This document shows, piece after piece, positions 1 to 11,679 of a stretch of DNA of 64,000 nucleotides. The stretch's first letter is position 1; each line of letters opens with the position of its first letter. The stretch comes from Uranotaenia lowii (taxonomy: Eukaryota; Arthropoda; Insecta; Diptera; Culicidae), in contig NC_073693.1 in the NCBI RefSeq assembly GCF_029784155.1, forward strand, positions 317,624,351-317,688,350, written 5' to 3'. A program made the translations under genes and the position numbers. Under the pieces are notes generated by a model that did no database searches, was not told where the DNA came from, and was given only the letters and a program-made list of their open reading frames with translations.

Positions 1-1308
1 CCCTTAATTGATTGAGACGAGTCCAAAATAATACGTCCAATCTCCTAAATCGGCCGGTGATCGTCTTTGTCCGGATGAAATATTCAAGCTAATCCGGAGG
101 CAAACTTCCCCGTCGTTCATTTCGTTCGGATTTCCACCTAGGGGCAACCATCAAATAACCGAGAAGGGGGAAGAAAAACACACCAATTCCCCGAGAGCCA
201 ATATTTTCTTATCTGGTCCCAAACAAATGCCACGGCAATTCAAGGTGACTAATGGGAGTCAATTAAGTTGCGATTTTTATTCCTGTGTGTGTCTTTTCTT
301 GGAAATCCTTCGCTGACTGGAGGCGAAGGGCCCTCAGCTGCCACTCATTCATTCGTGCGTTTCTGTCTATGAGTCTCTTTATACAACACGCATCGACTAG
401 CTATCTATTCGAAGGACTTGACTTGGTTGGTTTGGTCCTTCTTTCTTATTGGCCCCATACAGACTCGACTCATCGAAACGAACATGTTGAATGTTTATCA
501 AAGCGGGGGCGTATCGGAAGACAGGTTCCTTACCGACAGGATATCATCCGGTCTGCCTTGTAGATGTACGCAAAATTTGAGCCAAAACGGAAATCAGAAA
601 TACTACGCATATCTTCAGCTGACAGACAGCAAGCAAACAGGCAGTCATTTCAGTGTTTTGTGTGCAGCAATCGTTTTGTGTTTTTGCGATTTGAACCGTG
701 AAAAAAACTGGCAATAGATTTGCTTCCTGAAAAATTCGTTCTCTTCTAAGAAATTTTTATCACAGATTTTGTTGAAATAAGTTTAAGCTTAGTTCAATTG
801 ACGATACCTTCAAAAGAACTTTTTTCACTGTGCCAGTTACTTGTGCGTACCGTTCACATCATACTTGCCGTGCACGTATTTCCTATTTCGGCCGTGACTA
901 TTCGCTTGCTATCAGTGAACAGTTTCCCCACCCACGCTCTCTCATTGCATTGGGGTAAGATTGCTTTCCGGCTACTAATATAAGTACAAATCGACCAGAC
1001 CAACATACAAGGTAATTAGGTCCGTTCAGTGGCTTCGCCAGTCTTAAGCTAGGTTAAGAGGATTAGTGATCTCTTTAGGTTGTGAAACTCCAGGAGATGG
1101 CTTTTGCTGTTTGTTGTAATATTCATTAAATTTAGCTCCCGTTCTACTACTGCATTGGATGTTTAATATTCGTGACATTCAGGCCTGTTTGAAGTGTTCT
1201 GAAATGCGCATACTTAGAAAGATCATGTTTTCTTCATTATTACCTTACCTTCAAACCTTAAGAGTACCTTAAAAGTTTATGCACAAGAGTAGACAATTGT
1301 ATTCTATA
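1..1308. other. Unique, host-like sequence, no gene recognised
   Basis: This stretch is less AT-rich than most of the window and has no obvious repeat structure. The open frames in it are short (under 100 codons) and show no domain I recognise. It could be intron, intergenic DNA or untranslated exon of a host gene lying to the left. Confidence 0.4.
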
Positions 1309-1313
1309 CATTG

Positions 1314-3479
1314 CACTATGGGGTTTGAGGCGGCAAAAAGTCAAAAATTAACTTCATCGTAATGATGTTTGTCATATACCAGTTTGTAGCTTTATCTTTA
1401 ACTAAGATATGGGGCCGTTCACTAATTACGTAAGCACGATTTTGGAAATTTTCAACCCTCCCTCCCCCCCTGGTAAGACAAAGTAAGATTTTTCAAAACC
1501 CCCCCTCCCCCCCCCAGTAAGATCTTACGTTTTTTATTCTTTGAGAAATTGACACGTTTTTTCAAGAATAGCTTGAAAATATTAAAAATGTGACATGCAT
1601 GCTTCAAAGCAAAGCACTTTTTAAGTAAAATTAATAAACTGTATTTGAAAAGCACAATCTATACAAAACAACAGATGAAATGTCATAAGCAATCAAAGAA
1701 AACATTATTCAAGACATAGCATGTTTGGGGTAACAATAATTTTCAATAAATTTCCACAATCGATAATATAAAATCTAAATTCCGATTTAAAAAAGAGAGA
1801 TCAGGTTAGCACAAGTTTCCATAAAAATTGTTATGTATTTTACCTGAAAATCATAAAAATCTTGAAAATAATATCATTCTTTACTACTAGGATCGGGGAA
1901 AAAATGTTAAACGATAATCGCGTTGTCAACTAATCTAAAATCTCAGTTTAAGGATTTTTTTTGGTAAATCGTTTGTAAAATTTAGAGTTGGTAGTGTCTA
2001 TCACTGAAAAAACTGTCCAGAAATTCTTTCTTTAAAGCGCCTTATATTGATTTTTCAAGTTTTTTTCTGGATAAAGTCATTTTAGAAATATGATGGACTC
2101 AAATCGTGGTGTCCCAAGGCGCCATTTTCCTTTTTGTTTCTATAAATTGCTCAATTGAAAAGATCGTTAGGATGGAAAACGAAAAGCGACGAATACTTTA
2201 ATAATGTGATTTAGACGACCTTTTTCAATAATGTGATTTAGTGTTTTTGATGGCATGTTGGTTTGAATTGTTTCTCTATAAGTTTTATAAACCTGGAATT
2301 TTTTGAATAATTCAAAGATAAATAACATTACATCAAAATTAAACAACAAATAGGTAGTGAGTAAAAAATCCTGAGTAATATGGTTTCGTATGGCTGTGAT
2401 GAATTTTAATGTAACATTTCTTACGTAAGATTTTTGGAAACCCCCCCTACCCCCCTAGTAAGAGATCGTAAGCAAATGTGAAAAACCCCCCCACCCTCCC
2501 TATGTGCTTACGTAATTTGTGAACAGCCCCTATCCTCTATTTTTCAGATCATTTTCATAAGCACTTATCGTTTCACAGACATCAGACTGAAATTTTGAAA
2601 AATTTACTTCAGAAATAATCATTTTCAAATCATTTTTTCTCATTTAAATGAAAGGCTTTATCAATTCCCGATACATCGTTAGAAAGCTCATTATCTAAGC
2701 TCCTTTTTGAAATGTTTTTCATTTTTACACGGTGAACAAAAATTTTTTCAAAATGAGTTTATTTATGATTTACTCAAAAGGTTTAAACATTTTGGTCTCT
2801 AAGGAAAAAGCCTAACGTTTCCCAACACTTTTTTTGACTTTTAAACATAGCTTAGGGTCTAATTATTCAAATGCATGAAAAAATAGCTGTATATATTTGC
2901 ATCTTTCAAAGTTATAATAAAAACAAAAAAATGAGTAATTTTTAACCATTTTGGAAATATAGTATATTTTTTGTTAAACATCATTAAGCAAACATTGTTC
3001 ATTACGTGCAGGAAGATGATTGATTGTGATCAAAAGCTACGATAGAATCTCGATACCTCTAGAAAAAGCTGGGATTTTTTAAAAACTACTTATTTCCCAA
3101 AAATAATAAAATTTTGATACTGCTTATTTTGTGTGTACTCTCTAATTCTTCATACAAAACTGAATAATCATGAACAAAAATACCCTGAGTGGTTTTGCTT
3201 TAATCTTTCAAATATTTTTTGTGAACACAGAACTTAAAAATATTCTCGCGTTTCCGAAATAAGTTTATTTAAACAAGTATTGTTTCAAAACTAAACTATG
3301 CATTTTTACGAGTTAATGTTCCAATTTTATTGGACTTTCTGAGCACACATGTAAAACCAAAGCTGAAAATAGTTTATATTGGGTTTTGAATGTATATAAC
3401 TCATTTCATCTTCAAAAAAGTTCATAAATAGCAAAAATATACTTTTTGCCGCCTTATTGTATGAGGCTGTCCCATAGTG
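1314..3479. mobile_element. Non-autonomous Transib-like DNA transposon with 12/23 RSS-like ends
   Basis: Seen: both ends read CACTATGGG inward and are flanked by a 5-bp direct duplication CATTG (1309-1313 and 3480-3484). Both ends also share the 13-bp block GGCGGCAAAAAGT. On the left the heptamer-like CACTATG (1314-1320) is followed by a 12-nt spacer and then GCAAAAAGT (1333-1341). On the right, read on the minus strand, CACTATG (3473-3479) is followed by a 23-nt spacer and the same GCAAAAAGT (3441-3449). Known: Transib and RAG-family transposons have RSS-like heptamers at their ends and make 5-bp target duplications. No transposase frame is present, so the copy would depend on an enzyme in trans. 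It carries a nested MITE at 1411-2530; without it the element is about 1.04 kb. Confidence 0.72.
1411..2530. mobile_element. MITE nested in the Transib-like element
   Basis: The left end GGGGCCGTTCACTAATTACG and the reverse complement of the right end (ending AACAGCCCC at 2530) match over about 27 bp with two differences. Both continue into similar homopolymer C tracts near 1450-1520 and 2440-2510, so the subterminal parts are also inverted repeats. The 3-bp flanks are TAT on both sides (1408-1410 and 2531-2533). A 3-bp duplication and GGG-starting ends recall PIF/Harbinger-type MITEs, but TAT is not the usual TWA target, so the superfamily is open. It has no coding capacity. It lies wholly inside the 1314-3479 element and is therefore the younger insertion. 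Confidence 0.7.
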
Positions 3480-3484
3480 CATTG

Positions 3485-5929
3485 GAGCATTTTATAAATT
3501 GAAATCTCTCACAGTTTTTTTAGAAAATTATGATGAAAAATGATTTGATTGAAATATAGTCAAATAGCTTGTTTACAGAAATGGGACGTTCTGAATGCGC
3601 ATATTTATATTATTTATTCATATGATTAAATTGAAAATGGAAGAAACTGATGACTAGCATACATCAAAGCTGAAATTTTCTGCTGAAGCAAAATTCTACA
3701 TATCACTTGTCCAATTGCATTAAACACAGTGAGGAATACCATTGAATGTTTTTATTTTATTTATATAATATTTTTTACCAAATCAGAATAAAGCTCTACT
3801 ATTTTCACTTTAAGAAATTTTATTAGAGCTAAGATTTAAGGGTGCAATGATTATGCTTTTTAATTTTTAATTTTTTTTTCTTAATAAAGGCATACAACCT
3901 TCCTGATATGGGCATTCAAAGCCCTATGCTTATTTCATCTTATCATTTAAACTTTGCAAAATGCTTCAATTGGTTGAATTGTTGATTTTCAACTGAATAA
4001 GAAAAAAAACATCAAACAGTTTTGTTTAGAGAAGCTGTAAACGACTTTAAAAATTCGAAATATTACATCAAAATGTTGCATAACTTTGTTTGAATTTTTA
4101 AATTTGGTCTTAGTACTTCAAGAAAAAATTGTTGATGCCAAGTGATCAAAGCTTTTTTTTCCCCATAAATGGTATGATTAGATATGTTGATTTATCAGCA
4201 ATTTCGTGAATCGGCTGTATGCGCATTGAGGAACACCCAGTGAACATTTTAGTCTGTATATTTCAGTTATTTCTGAGATATACACACTTTTGTACAATCT
4301 AAAAAAGTTGTATAGGATATCCTATATGAGCCTGTACGTACCAAAGTGGAAGCAATATACGGACCAAATTTAGCTCACCTTGAAAATATAAAACCTTGTA
4401 TTGCGTTTTCAACAATTTGATAGTAACTTTGCATAGCACAAAATTTTTTGATTGTACAACTTACAACTTTCTATTGCCTGTCTTACAATTTGATTACAAT
4501 TTCTTTTTGCAGGTAGACTGAGGTTTGTACAACTTTCTTCACCATTTAATACAATTAATACGATTGTTACTGTATCCCAAAGCAATTATATTTTTCCCTT
4601 ATTACGATTTTACTATGAATCGCCATTAACATAAATGCAATAGAATATAATGTCTCTGCGAAAAAAATTTGAACCATATACAACTTTATGTGTCTCTTTT
4701 TTCCTCAGTCTCGAACTCACAACGTTTCGATACCTGTCCTTCGATGCTTCCTCGGCGCCATTTCATGTTGATACAAACAAGCTCATTTGTCCATGTACAG
4801 TTGAAGATCCGTTTAAAATTCAGTTGATCGTATAAAAAACCACTGGCTGCATCGTTTCGGACTCCAAATCTATTAATAGATGGCGTTTTTTTTATATACA
4901 ACTTTAAACTATCTCATAGACGATTCTATTACAATCAATAATAGTATTCTTGCAATCTTAGCTAGCTATTTACTGTACTGTTTAACGATTCGACAATCTG
5001 CAATACATAGATGGCATGGGACACTATGTGGGACAACAGTGAATCTTTTTCTGTCGTAGATGTCTTAGAAGCAGCATTTGATTGGAATCGTTTATCACAG
5101 AACCGGTTTTTTTAAGCGTTGCCTGTGTTTTTGCAAACGCCGACTGTATGTGCCACTTTTTTCATTTTTATAATTTTTTTCTTAATTAAAACTGCCTTCA
5201 TTTTTGCAACCAAATTCGTCAAGAATTTCCAATTTTTGCAATTGTTGACAAAAGATGATTACGATATAACTTAGCATTGGAATTGTATTATTAACAATTA
5301 TTTACCGATTAAGTTTTTCTCAATAAGCGAATTTGAATGACAAGTACGAAAAGATTGTTTAAATTCCATTATACGATGTTCTTATAATTACTATACGACC
5401 TTTCATGGAAATAGTATGTCATCACAGATCGCAAGCATGAAAGATTGCTCAATTGTACTGTGGGATAAAATATTGAGCTTTACACAATGCTACTGCGATT
5501 CAAAATAACTTTATTGATCTTTCTATACGATTAACAAAATGTTATCGTATATAATGAACTATACAAACAATACACGATTAAATATAACTTGGTTTAGCAA
5601 CAACATGATGTTTATACAATTCCAATCTAAACTGGATGCTTATACAATCGACAATGAACACTACTTTACGATTTCTGGTTATCTGGGCACTATCCCCTTT
5701 TTGGCGTTTTCAAATTGTGATAACTGTGCATGCGTTGAAAGTTGACACCCCAATTCAAATTTGGGTAAATTTTAAAATAAAATAACGAAAAATGTTTGAA
5801 GCTCATAAACACAGATTTCAAACCACAAACTAATCTAAGTATTTCATAAATAAGCTAACATATATTATTTTCTTTTCTCAACGAAATGTTTTTAGAAAAA
5901 TTAAAGTGAGTACTTCAAAATTAGGTAGG
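3485..5929. other. AT-rich non-coding sequence, possible degenerate repeat 4230-5710
   Basis: No gene seen. Within about 4230-5710 words such as TTGTACAA, TTGTATAA and ATCGTATA recur many times in both orientations. The two edges (CCCAGTGAAC near 4240, and the reverse complement GCCCAGATAACC near 5690) are weakly alike. This may be an old inverted-repeat element, but the ends are too diverged to call. The rest is plain AT-rich DNA. Confidence 0.3.
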
Positions 5930-5931
5930 TA

Positions 5932-6825
5932 CCGTAAACTGCAGGAATTTTGATCACCGGGGTAACTTTGATCAAAATGAAATTTTTGCAGATAATTATA
6001 ATGAACTAAATTTGATATTAAAATATCTGAAAACTGTTTTCTACGTTTGAAAGCCTTTTAATTGAGTTTCATATAGGCTGAATTTGGTTTGTATTTGGAA
6101 ATATTTTATATCACTTAAAATGTAATATTGAATTTTTAAATTATCTGTTTTTTCGAAGACTCCAAAACAAACACCTCTCCTGTTAAAATGATAGCATTTA
6201 GAAGCAAATGAGTTGTTTTATATGAAAGTTTAATTTTTTTCTTTTGTGTAGGTATAGTTGTAGTGTCATTTTCTATTAGAAACCCTGTACAGAATAAATG
6301 GCTAACAACCATATCTAATGACTTAGTTTGAATAAAAAAAGAACATTGGAAGAGTAAGAAGATTTAGGGAATTGCATGAAGGTAAAATTTCATTTGTTTT
6401 TGAATCCAAAAAATATTGAAAAATGTTTATAAATTTTTCCCCTAAATGTATGCAGCAACATAATCCATCTTTTGAGTATATTTAATTTTAAAAGAAAACG
6501 TTGAAAAATTCAATTGAGTCCAAACAAAAAATTACTGTTATTTATGTTTTTAGCCATCTGTGCTAATTAGCAGCAAAACAATAATTTGGAGATGTTGAAA
6601 TACGTTAAATCAGTGATCAAAGTTACCCCGAAACATGAAATCAGGAATTGTAACAAACATTTAGTTCTAGCCACTAATGTCGTTTGAATATTCAGCTATC
6701 AATGATCATGCTTTATACTCCTTCCTTCAGTTAGTATTTTAGAACTTTTATGTGTAACAAAAAAACCCCTTCCGAAATATTCAAAAATGAATTAAAAAAG
6801 TTATCAATGTTCCCCCAGTCTACGG
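5932..6825. mobile_element. TA-flanked MITE with CCGTA(A/G)ACTG termini
   Basis: The ends CCGTAAACTG and, on the opposite strand, CCGTAGACTG are flanked by TA on both sides (5930-5931 and 6826-6827), as for Tc1/mariner-type insertions. A second, perfect 16-bp inverted repeat, GGGGTAACTTTGATCA, lies inside at 5959-5974 and 6614-6629. Only short non-coding frames are present. A truncated relative begins at 51072. The right flank is immediately reused as the target of the next element. Confidence 0.7.
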
Positions 6826-7145
6826 TACTTAATCACAGAGAACAGACATACAAGCTAGCCCACGAAAGTTGTGTAAAAATCCCAACACCAATTTTTTTCT
6901 TTTGGCTGGGCCACCAGATGACTCCAAACACACCAAAGAGAACTGTCAAAACAAAGCTGACTAAGTTTCAGTCAGTTTTCTAAAGGTCGTATGTGCTGCT
7001 TAGCATGCTTCAAGAAAATCGCTGTTGAAGTTTCGTTCGAAACTTGATGAACGAACGTTCATCATATTGCATGAAAAAAATAATCATAAAAGTCTTTTTC
7101 CTTCAAATTTGTTAGAAATACATAATTTTAAAGTGATATGTGGAA

Positions 7146-7169
7146 GTAACCCGCTTTGAGATGCATAGT
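7146..7169 (+). repeat. 24-bp direct repeat, left copy (candidate TSD)
   Basis: AGTAACCCGCTTTGAGATGC followed by ATAG occurs here and again at 9326-9349. Such a long exact direct repeat is typical of target-site duplications made by LINE-type retroposition. Confidence 0.6.
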
Positions 7170-9325
7170 TTTCCAGAATTTGGGAACCCGAAACATTGGA
7201 CCTTTTTCTAAACACTTTGTCATCTCCATAATTTTTATCGATAAATTAAAATCTAAACTCTGAATAATGTTAATTATTTGTTTGCTTTCAAAAACTTTTC
7301 TCAATTTCAGTAGAAATTTAAGAAATTATTTTATTCCAGGACTATTACAAAGGCGGATATCGGCATTCAATGTAGATATGGATTTTTTTTTAATTTTATT
7401 TAATAATTATTATTATTTTTCAGAAAAATTAGCATCGATGTTGTTTTATTAAATTCATTTTTTATTTATTAACTTCGATACATTTAATTTTTTTTTGGTT
7501 TATCATTTATTTTTTAATTTTCCATTCTAAATAAAAAAAAATTACAACCATTTCTGTTTGAATTGAAGTAATTATATCTCAGAACTCAAAATAGTCATAG
7601 AAAAGACATCCAATCATTCATCTTCTTAGTATTAATAATAATGTATGTAATAAAATTAAGCATTTATCCCAGGAGGAACTAATACAGATAATTTTGGAAT
7701 ATACTGCCATTAATTTTAGGCAGCTTGTAGCTGTTAAATGTTCAATTATTTATTTAATTATTTAGAATTTTATGAATACCAATATCAAATCTTCAGTGTT
7801 TATTCTTTATGAAAGGGTTAGTTTTCCATAATTGATCAACTAGTTACTTTTCTTGTATTCTAAAGATTTTAAAATAGATTTTTGTTGATATCCAAATATT
7901 TCATTCAGGCCTTCGATTAGACCGAACTGAACGCCATGAGAAAATGTAGAAACAACAGAAATTGAGTTTCATTTAATTCATGTCCAGATCGAGAAAGCGA
8001 ATATAATTGACTGAAATGAGTTTCTTTTGAACATAAACTATCAATTTTGTTTCATAAAATCAAAGATTTCTTCTCAAGAAGAAAATAGTTGGCAACGAAT
8101 TTCAAATGTCTCGAAAAAAAAAATTCTGATGGATGTCAGTTCACTCTGCTCGAAAACCCGGCTATCTAAACCTATATGGTTATCATTTAATATTATAAAT
8201 ATCAGCATATCCAATTTTTCAGACATCCATGGCTTTGTTTGTTTGAAATTAAATCGAAAACTTTCAAAATTATATCATGTTTAAATGTTTCAGCGATTCC
8301 TCCCCAATTCCCATTTCCATTCATTCCAATTATATAATTCCATGTTTATTTTCAGATACGCAAAATCAAGAGATTTATTATAAATAATGGATTAAACAGT
8401 TGATCATAAACATTTTCTGCACATTATATGATTTTTTTTCAGCTATTGAAATCGCCTTCAGGTTTTTTAACGTAGCAGCATTTGAAAACGATTTATCAAT
8501 TTCTATGTAATTAAATTATAACCTTTTAGTTTGCAGATTTTTATATGTTGTATTGTAATATATTATGTTGTTTGTGTTTAAGAAAGTTGGATGGTATTTA
8601 TTTAGTATTATATTACATTTATAAATATAATATCATATTATATTATATTATATTATATTATATTATATTGCGTTATATTGTTTTATATTATATTATATTA
8701 TATTTTATTATATTATAATTTATGATATTATATTATATTATATTATATTATATTATATTATATTATATTATATTATATTATATTATATTATATTATATTA
8801 TATTATATTATATTATATTATATTATATTATATTATATTATATTATATTATATTATATTGTATTATATAACTGTACATTAAATAATCCAAACGATTGGGG
8901 CAGGGGCATCAGGGTAACCTTGGTTTGCAAAAGGAGCAGGTAGCAGTATGTGCTTGTTACCCGTTTCGAATACCGGAAGTTTCTCAAGTTATGTCAAGGG
9001 AATTTGGCATGGTTGTGAAAAAGATTGTATTTGATTACTTTTTGTAAAATAAGGATGCACTCTTTTTTCGGAAGCCTTGGGGGCGGGATTATAATTTGCA
9101 TGCTATCCTGGTTAGTCAACAATATGGTTATAGTTTCTCGAGACTTTTCCCTTACAACCCTGGATACCGTAAGTGTCTCTGCTTACGATTCCATTCCCTT
9201 GAAAGTCTCATTGAGGAGTTATGACTGTGTTGCGTGGTAGCCAAGATGGACGCGTGGGTTATTTTCTTGGCCATAACCGCGGCGCTGCCGCAAACCCAAG
9301 GTGGATACATACATACATACATACA
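7170..9325 (+). mobile_element. Candidate retroposed insert ending in a (CATA)n tail
   Basis: The segment lies between two exact 24-bp direct repeats and ends in a short (CATA)n run (about 9304-9325), a tail type seen on LINEs and SINEs. Its right third (8880-9300) is more GC-rich and complex than the rest and reads as partly open frame on the plus strand without a recognisable domain. The left two thirds are AT-rich and include a long (TATTA)n tract, which is unusual for a LINE body. The unit may be composite. I could not assign a family. Confidence 0.35.
8616..8866. repeat. (TATTA)n microsatellite
   Basis: A pentanucleotide array of about 45 units with a few interruptions near 8689-8722. 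Because five is not a multiple of three, the frame cycles through five codons and stays open by chance; the tyrosine/isoleucine/leucine frame across it is not a gene. Confidence 0.95.
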
Positions 9326-9349
9326 GTAACCCGCTTTGAGATGCATAGA
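9326..9349 (+). repeat. 24-bp direct repeat, right copy (candidate TSD)
   Basis: Exact second copy of 7146-7169, directly after the (CATA)n run. Confidence 0.6.
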
Positions 9350-9798
9350 ATCAATACTGCTGGGTAAGACTGATCGTCAAGAATGTTATTGTATTTGACT
9401 GGACATAGGTGATGCATTTTCTTACATAAATTACTGTTCAAAAAGTGCGAAAACTTAAACCGAAGCTGTTAGTTATCTTAACATTTATAGTAGTGCAAAA
9501 ATAAAGAAAGTGAAATTTCGCCCAGTTAAAAGTAACTCTGATTTCATTTATTTAGCAAAACATTGAAGCCGTCCATTTTACTGAGACATTGGATTCATTT
9601 TTTGTGAGCTCAAATACGATTACGCCTTTTTGAAAACTGGGCACTTTAAAGTTGATTTGTAACTTTTGAACGGCGCAATAGATGGCACTGTTTGTAGTCA
9701 ATTTCTAACGTATTTTTTAGATGATAGCATTTGAAATTTTACACACTTTTTTGACGATTTTTTGTTCGAGCTTGTACGTCTGTTCTCTGTGACTTAAT

Positions 9799-10114
9799 AT
9801 TAAAGAAAAGTCACAAGAAAAAAGGAACAAATATAGGAAAAAATGAGCTCAGCCATATCTCGAAACTGGAATGTCTAACATAGATCAAATATTTATTAAA
9901 AAATTGCCAAATAGAACAAAACAACAAAGCTGTTATCTAAACAAAAAAATATGTTTTTGATTTGTTATTTAAAAAATCTTACAAAATGTTACTTGAAAAT
10001 CTCTTTTTATCAAATCAAAATCTTTCCCACAAATTTCAAAAAAAACTACTGAAGTGATACAGGTGAAAGAAAGATAAATGTCCAAAATGAGTAAAAGCAT
10101 GATCACATTCGGTA
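9799..10114. repeat. Fragment related to the GGGGAGAATG MITE family
   Basis: Roughly 9830-9990 (words such as GAAACTGGAATGTCTAACAT and AACAAAACAACAAAGCTGTT) resembles the reverse complement of the right part of the MITE at 56174-57017. It lacks a recognisable terminus, so it looks like a broken copy next to the complete one that starts at 10115. Confidence 0.45.
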
Positions 10115-11665
10115 GGGGAGAATGAGGATATTTGATCCCTTAGGATACTTGATCCCTTCGCTATATATCGAAACAGGAATGTCCTGTAAGATATATTTTT
10201 CTTCTTAATGGATCGTGATCATTGGTTAACATGAAATTACTAATATCTATCCAATAACTAATGTTTGTCCAGTAATTATCTGTTAAAAACGACTAAAAAT
10301 ACTGTATTTATATACAAACTAGAAAATTGCGCCTTCAAGTATGCAATGATTCTTGGGTAGCAGACAAACTTTTAGAATTCTCTTTGTCTGATAAATACAA
10401 ACTGTGGAATGAGAACTAATATGACAAAAAATAGTCAACGGACCTTTTATCTCCGGATTTTATGAGGTTTTTGCCTAAGATCAGGGCACCCTGAATTAAG
10501 GATTATAACATAATGTCTGATAGGCTTTCGGTGCCGCAAATAAAAAGATCGCAAACTTCTGATTTCTTCAAAACTTGGTCCCATTTATTGATCCCCCCCC
10601 CAGAATTATCGAAAATCAAACGACTTACACGTGATCTGCATGTTGACTCTTCTGGCAATTCGGCCCGTCCTCCTTGGGTGTAATTTCGTCAACTTCCCGC
10701 GTTGTTGGACCTGTTTCGGGCCACTTCCTTCCATGAGTCGGATCAGGCATTTTGCCCAGGTCGATGATCGAAGCGATGCTCGTTGTTGTTGGTCCAGCCA
10801 CCACCAGACTTCCGTTCAATGGTCCCGGGGACTGATGCATGACTTGCACCTCCTTGGAGCACGCCTGAGCCCCACGCATTCGGATTTTTCCTGCGACCTA
10901 CCGGACGATTCCGCACCGCGCAAACCGTGGCCACGAGTCACGAAGATGAGCCAGTCACGAGTCACGGAGATGAGCCGGTCACGACAAACTAAATCGTCTG
11001 GTTCGATGGATTTCCGGAACACAACAGCTGGTGGCTGTCGCTCCAGATCAAAAAAGGAGCTCTCCCCACACTTGTTGCGAGCAGCCCGGCCAAACGTCAA
11101 AGAACCACCGTCCGAACTTTTGGTGACTTTTCTTCGCAGACGTACCACCTTTTTCGCACCAAATCAAAATCTGGCTGTCATCTTTTCGTGCGTTTCATTT
11201 TTTACCGACGTTTATTCAAATCGTCCCGACAAATGCTCTATGTCTGGTTGACTTGCGGTTCGAATTTAATGAAATTTTGCTCTTTGTTTTGGTTCGGTGT
11301 TTGCGTTTGTTTGTTTTCGCTGAATTACACGCTCGTTATTCTAAGGGGGAAATGGGTAATTTAAATGAAGTTTGCAAAATGCTCAATACCGTATCCAAAA
11401 ATTTATCTCAAATTATAAAATGCAACAGGATCAAGTCTTCTTTAGTAAGGAATCAAGTCTTCTGCAACTTAAAAAATATCACAAACTTTTTTGTCACAAA
11501 AACGCTTCTAGTTCAACTGCGAGTTCATGTATCTTTCTAATTTTTGGAGCACATGAATTTGAAGTTATACACTGTCAGAAAATGCTGAAGACGGCGAGTT
11601 GCTATATTTTCCCAAAAAGATATGATGAAAATAATTAAAGGGGATCAAGTATCCCCATTCTCCCC
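10115..11665. mobile_element. MITE family A, copy 1 (GGGGAGAATG termini) with GC-rich insert
   Basis: The left end GGGGAGAATGAGGATATTTG and the right end, read on the minus strand, GGGGAGAATGGGGATACTTG match, and both continue into ATCCC. The left flank is TA (10113-10114); the right is TG, probably a mutated TA. Related copies lie at about 11680-12472 and at 56174-57017 (opposite orientation). Copy 1 is longer because a GC-rich block (about 10600-11260) sits inside it. Confidence 0.7.
10600..11260. other. GC-rich island inside MITE copy 1, origin unknown
   Basis: Base composition shifts sharply from AT-rich repeat to GC-rich complex sequence and back. Long frames exist on both strands: plus 10631-11251 (206 codons), and minus 10816-11148 (110 codons) and 10625-10879 (84 codons). 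None shows a domain I recognise. A two-copy tandem repeat of about 26 bp (CACGAGTCACGRAGATGAGC) lies near 10934-10985. It could be a captured host-gene fragment, the 5' part of another retroelement, or a nested insertion. The related MITE copies lack it, so it was gained by this copy. Confidence 0.4.
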
Positions 11666-11679
11666 TGCTGATTAATACG

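Larger units (their letters stand above)
6834..9791. mobile_element. 3-kb non-autonomous TIR element with 7-bp target duplication
   Basis: The left end CACAGAGAACAGAC (continuing into ATACAAGCT) is matched by the right end read on the minus strand (CACAGAGAACAGAC, then GTACAAGCT): 23 bp with one mismatch. The flanks ACTTAAT (6827-6833) and ACTTAAT (9792-9798) form a 7-bp direct duplication. No transposase is visible inside. Instead it holds a second insertion candidate (7170-9325) and a (TATTA)n tract. Superfamily unknown: a 7-bp duplication is compatible with P- or hAT-like elements but does not decide. Confidence 0.65.

Noticed and set aside
4230..5710. MITE with CCCAGTGAAC ends
   Set aside because: End similarity is too weak and no target duplication is visible; kept only as a low-confidence note.
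8722..8943. Tyrosine/isoleucine/leucine-rich frame
   Set aside because: Product of the (TATTA)n microsatellite.
10631..11251. 206-codon plus-strand frame as a gene
   Set aside because: No recognisable domain, and comparable frames exist antisense; more likely a by-product of GC-rich composition.
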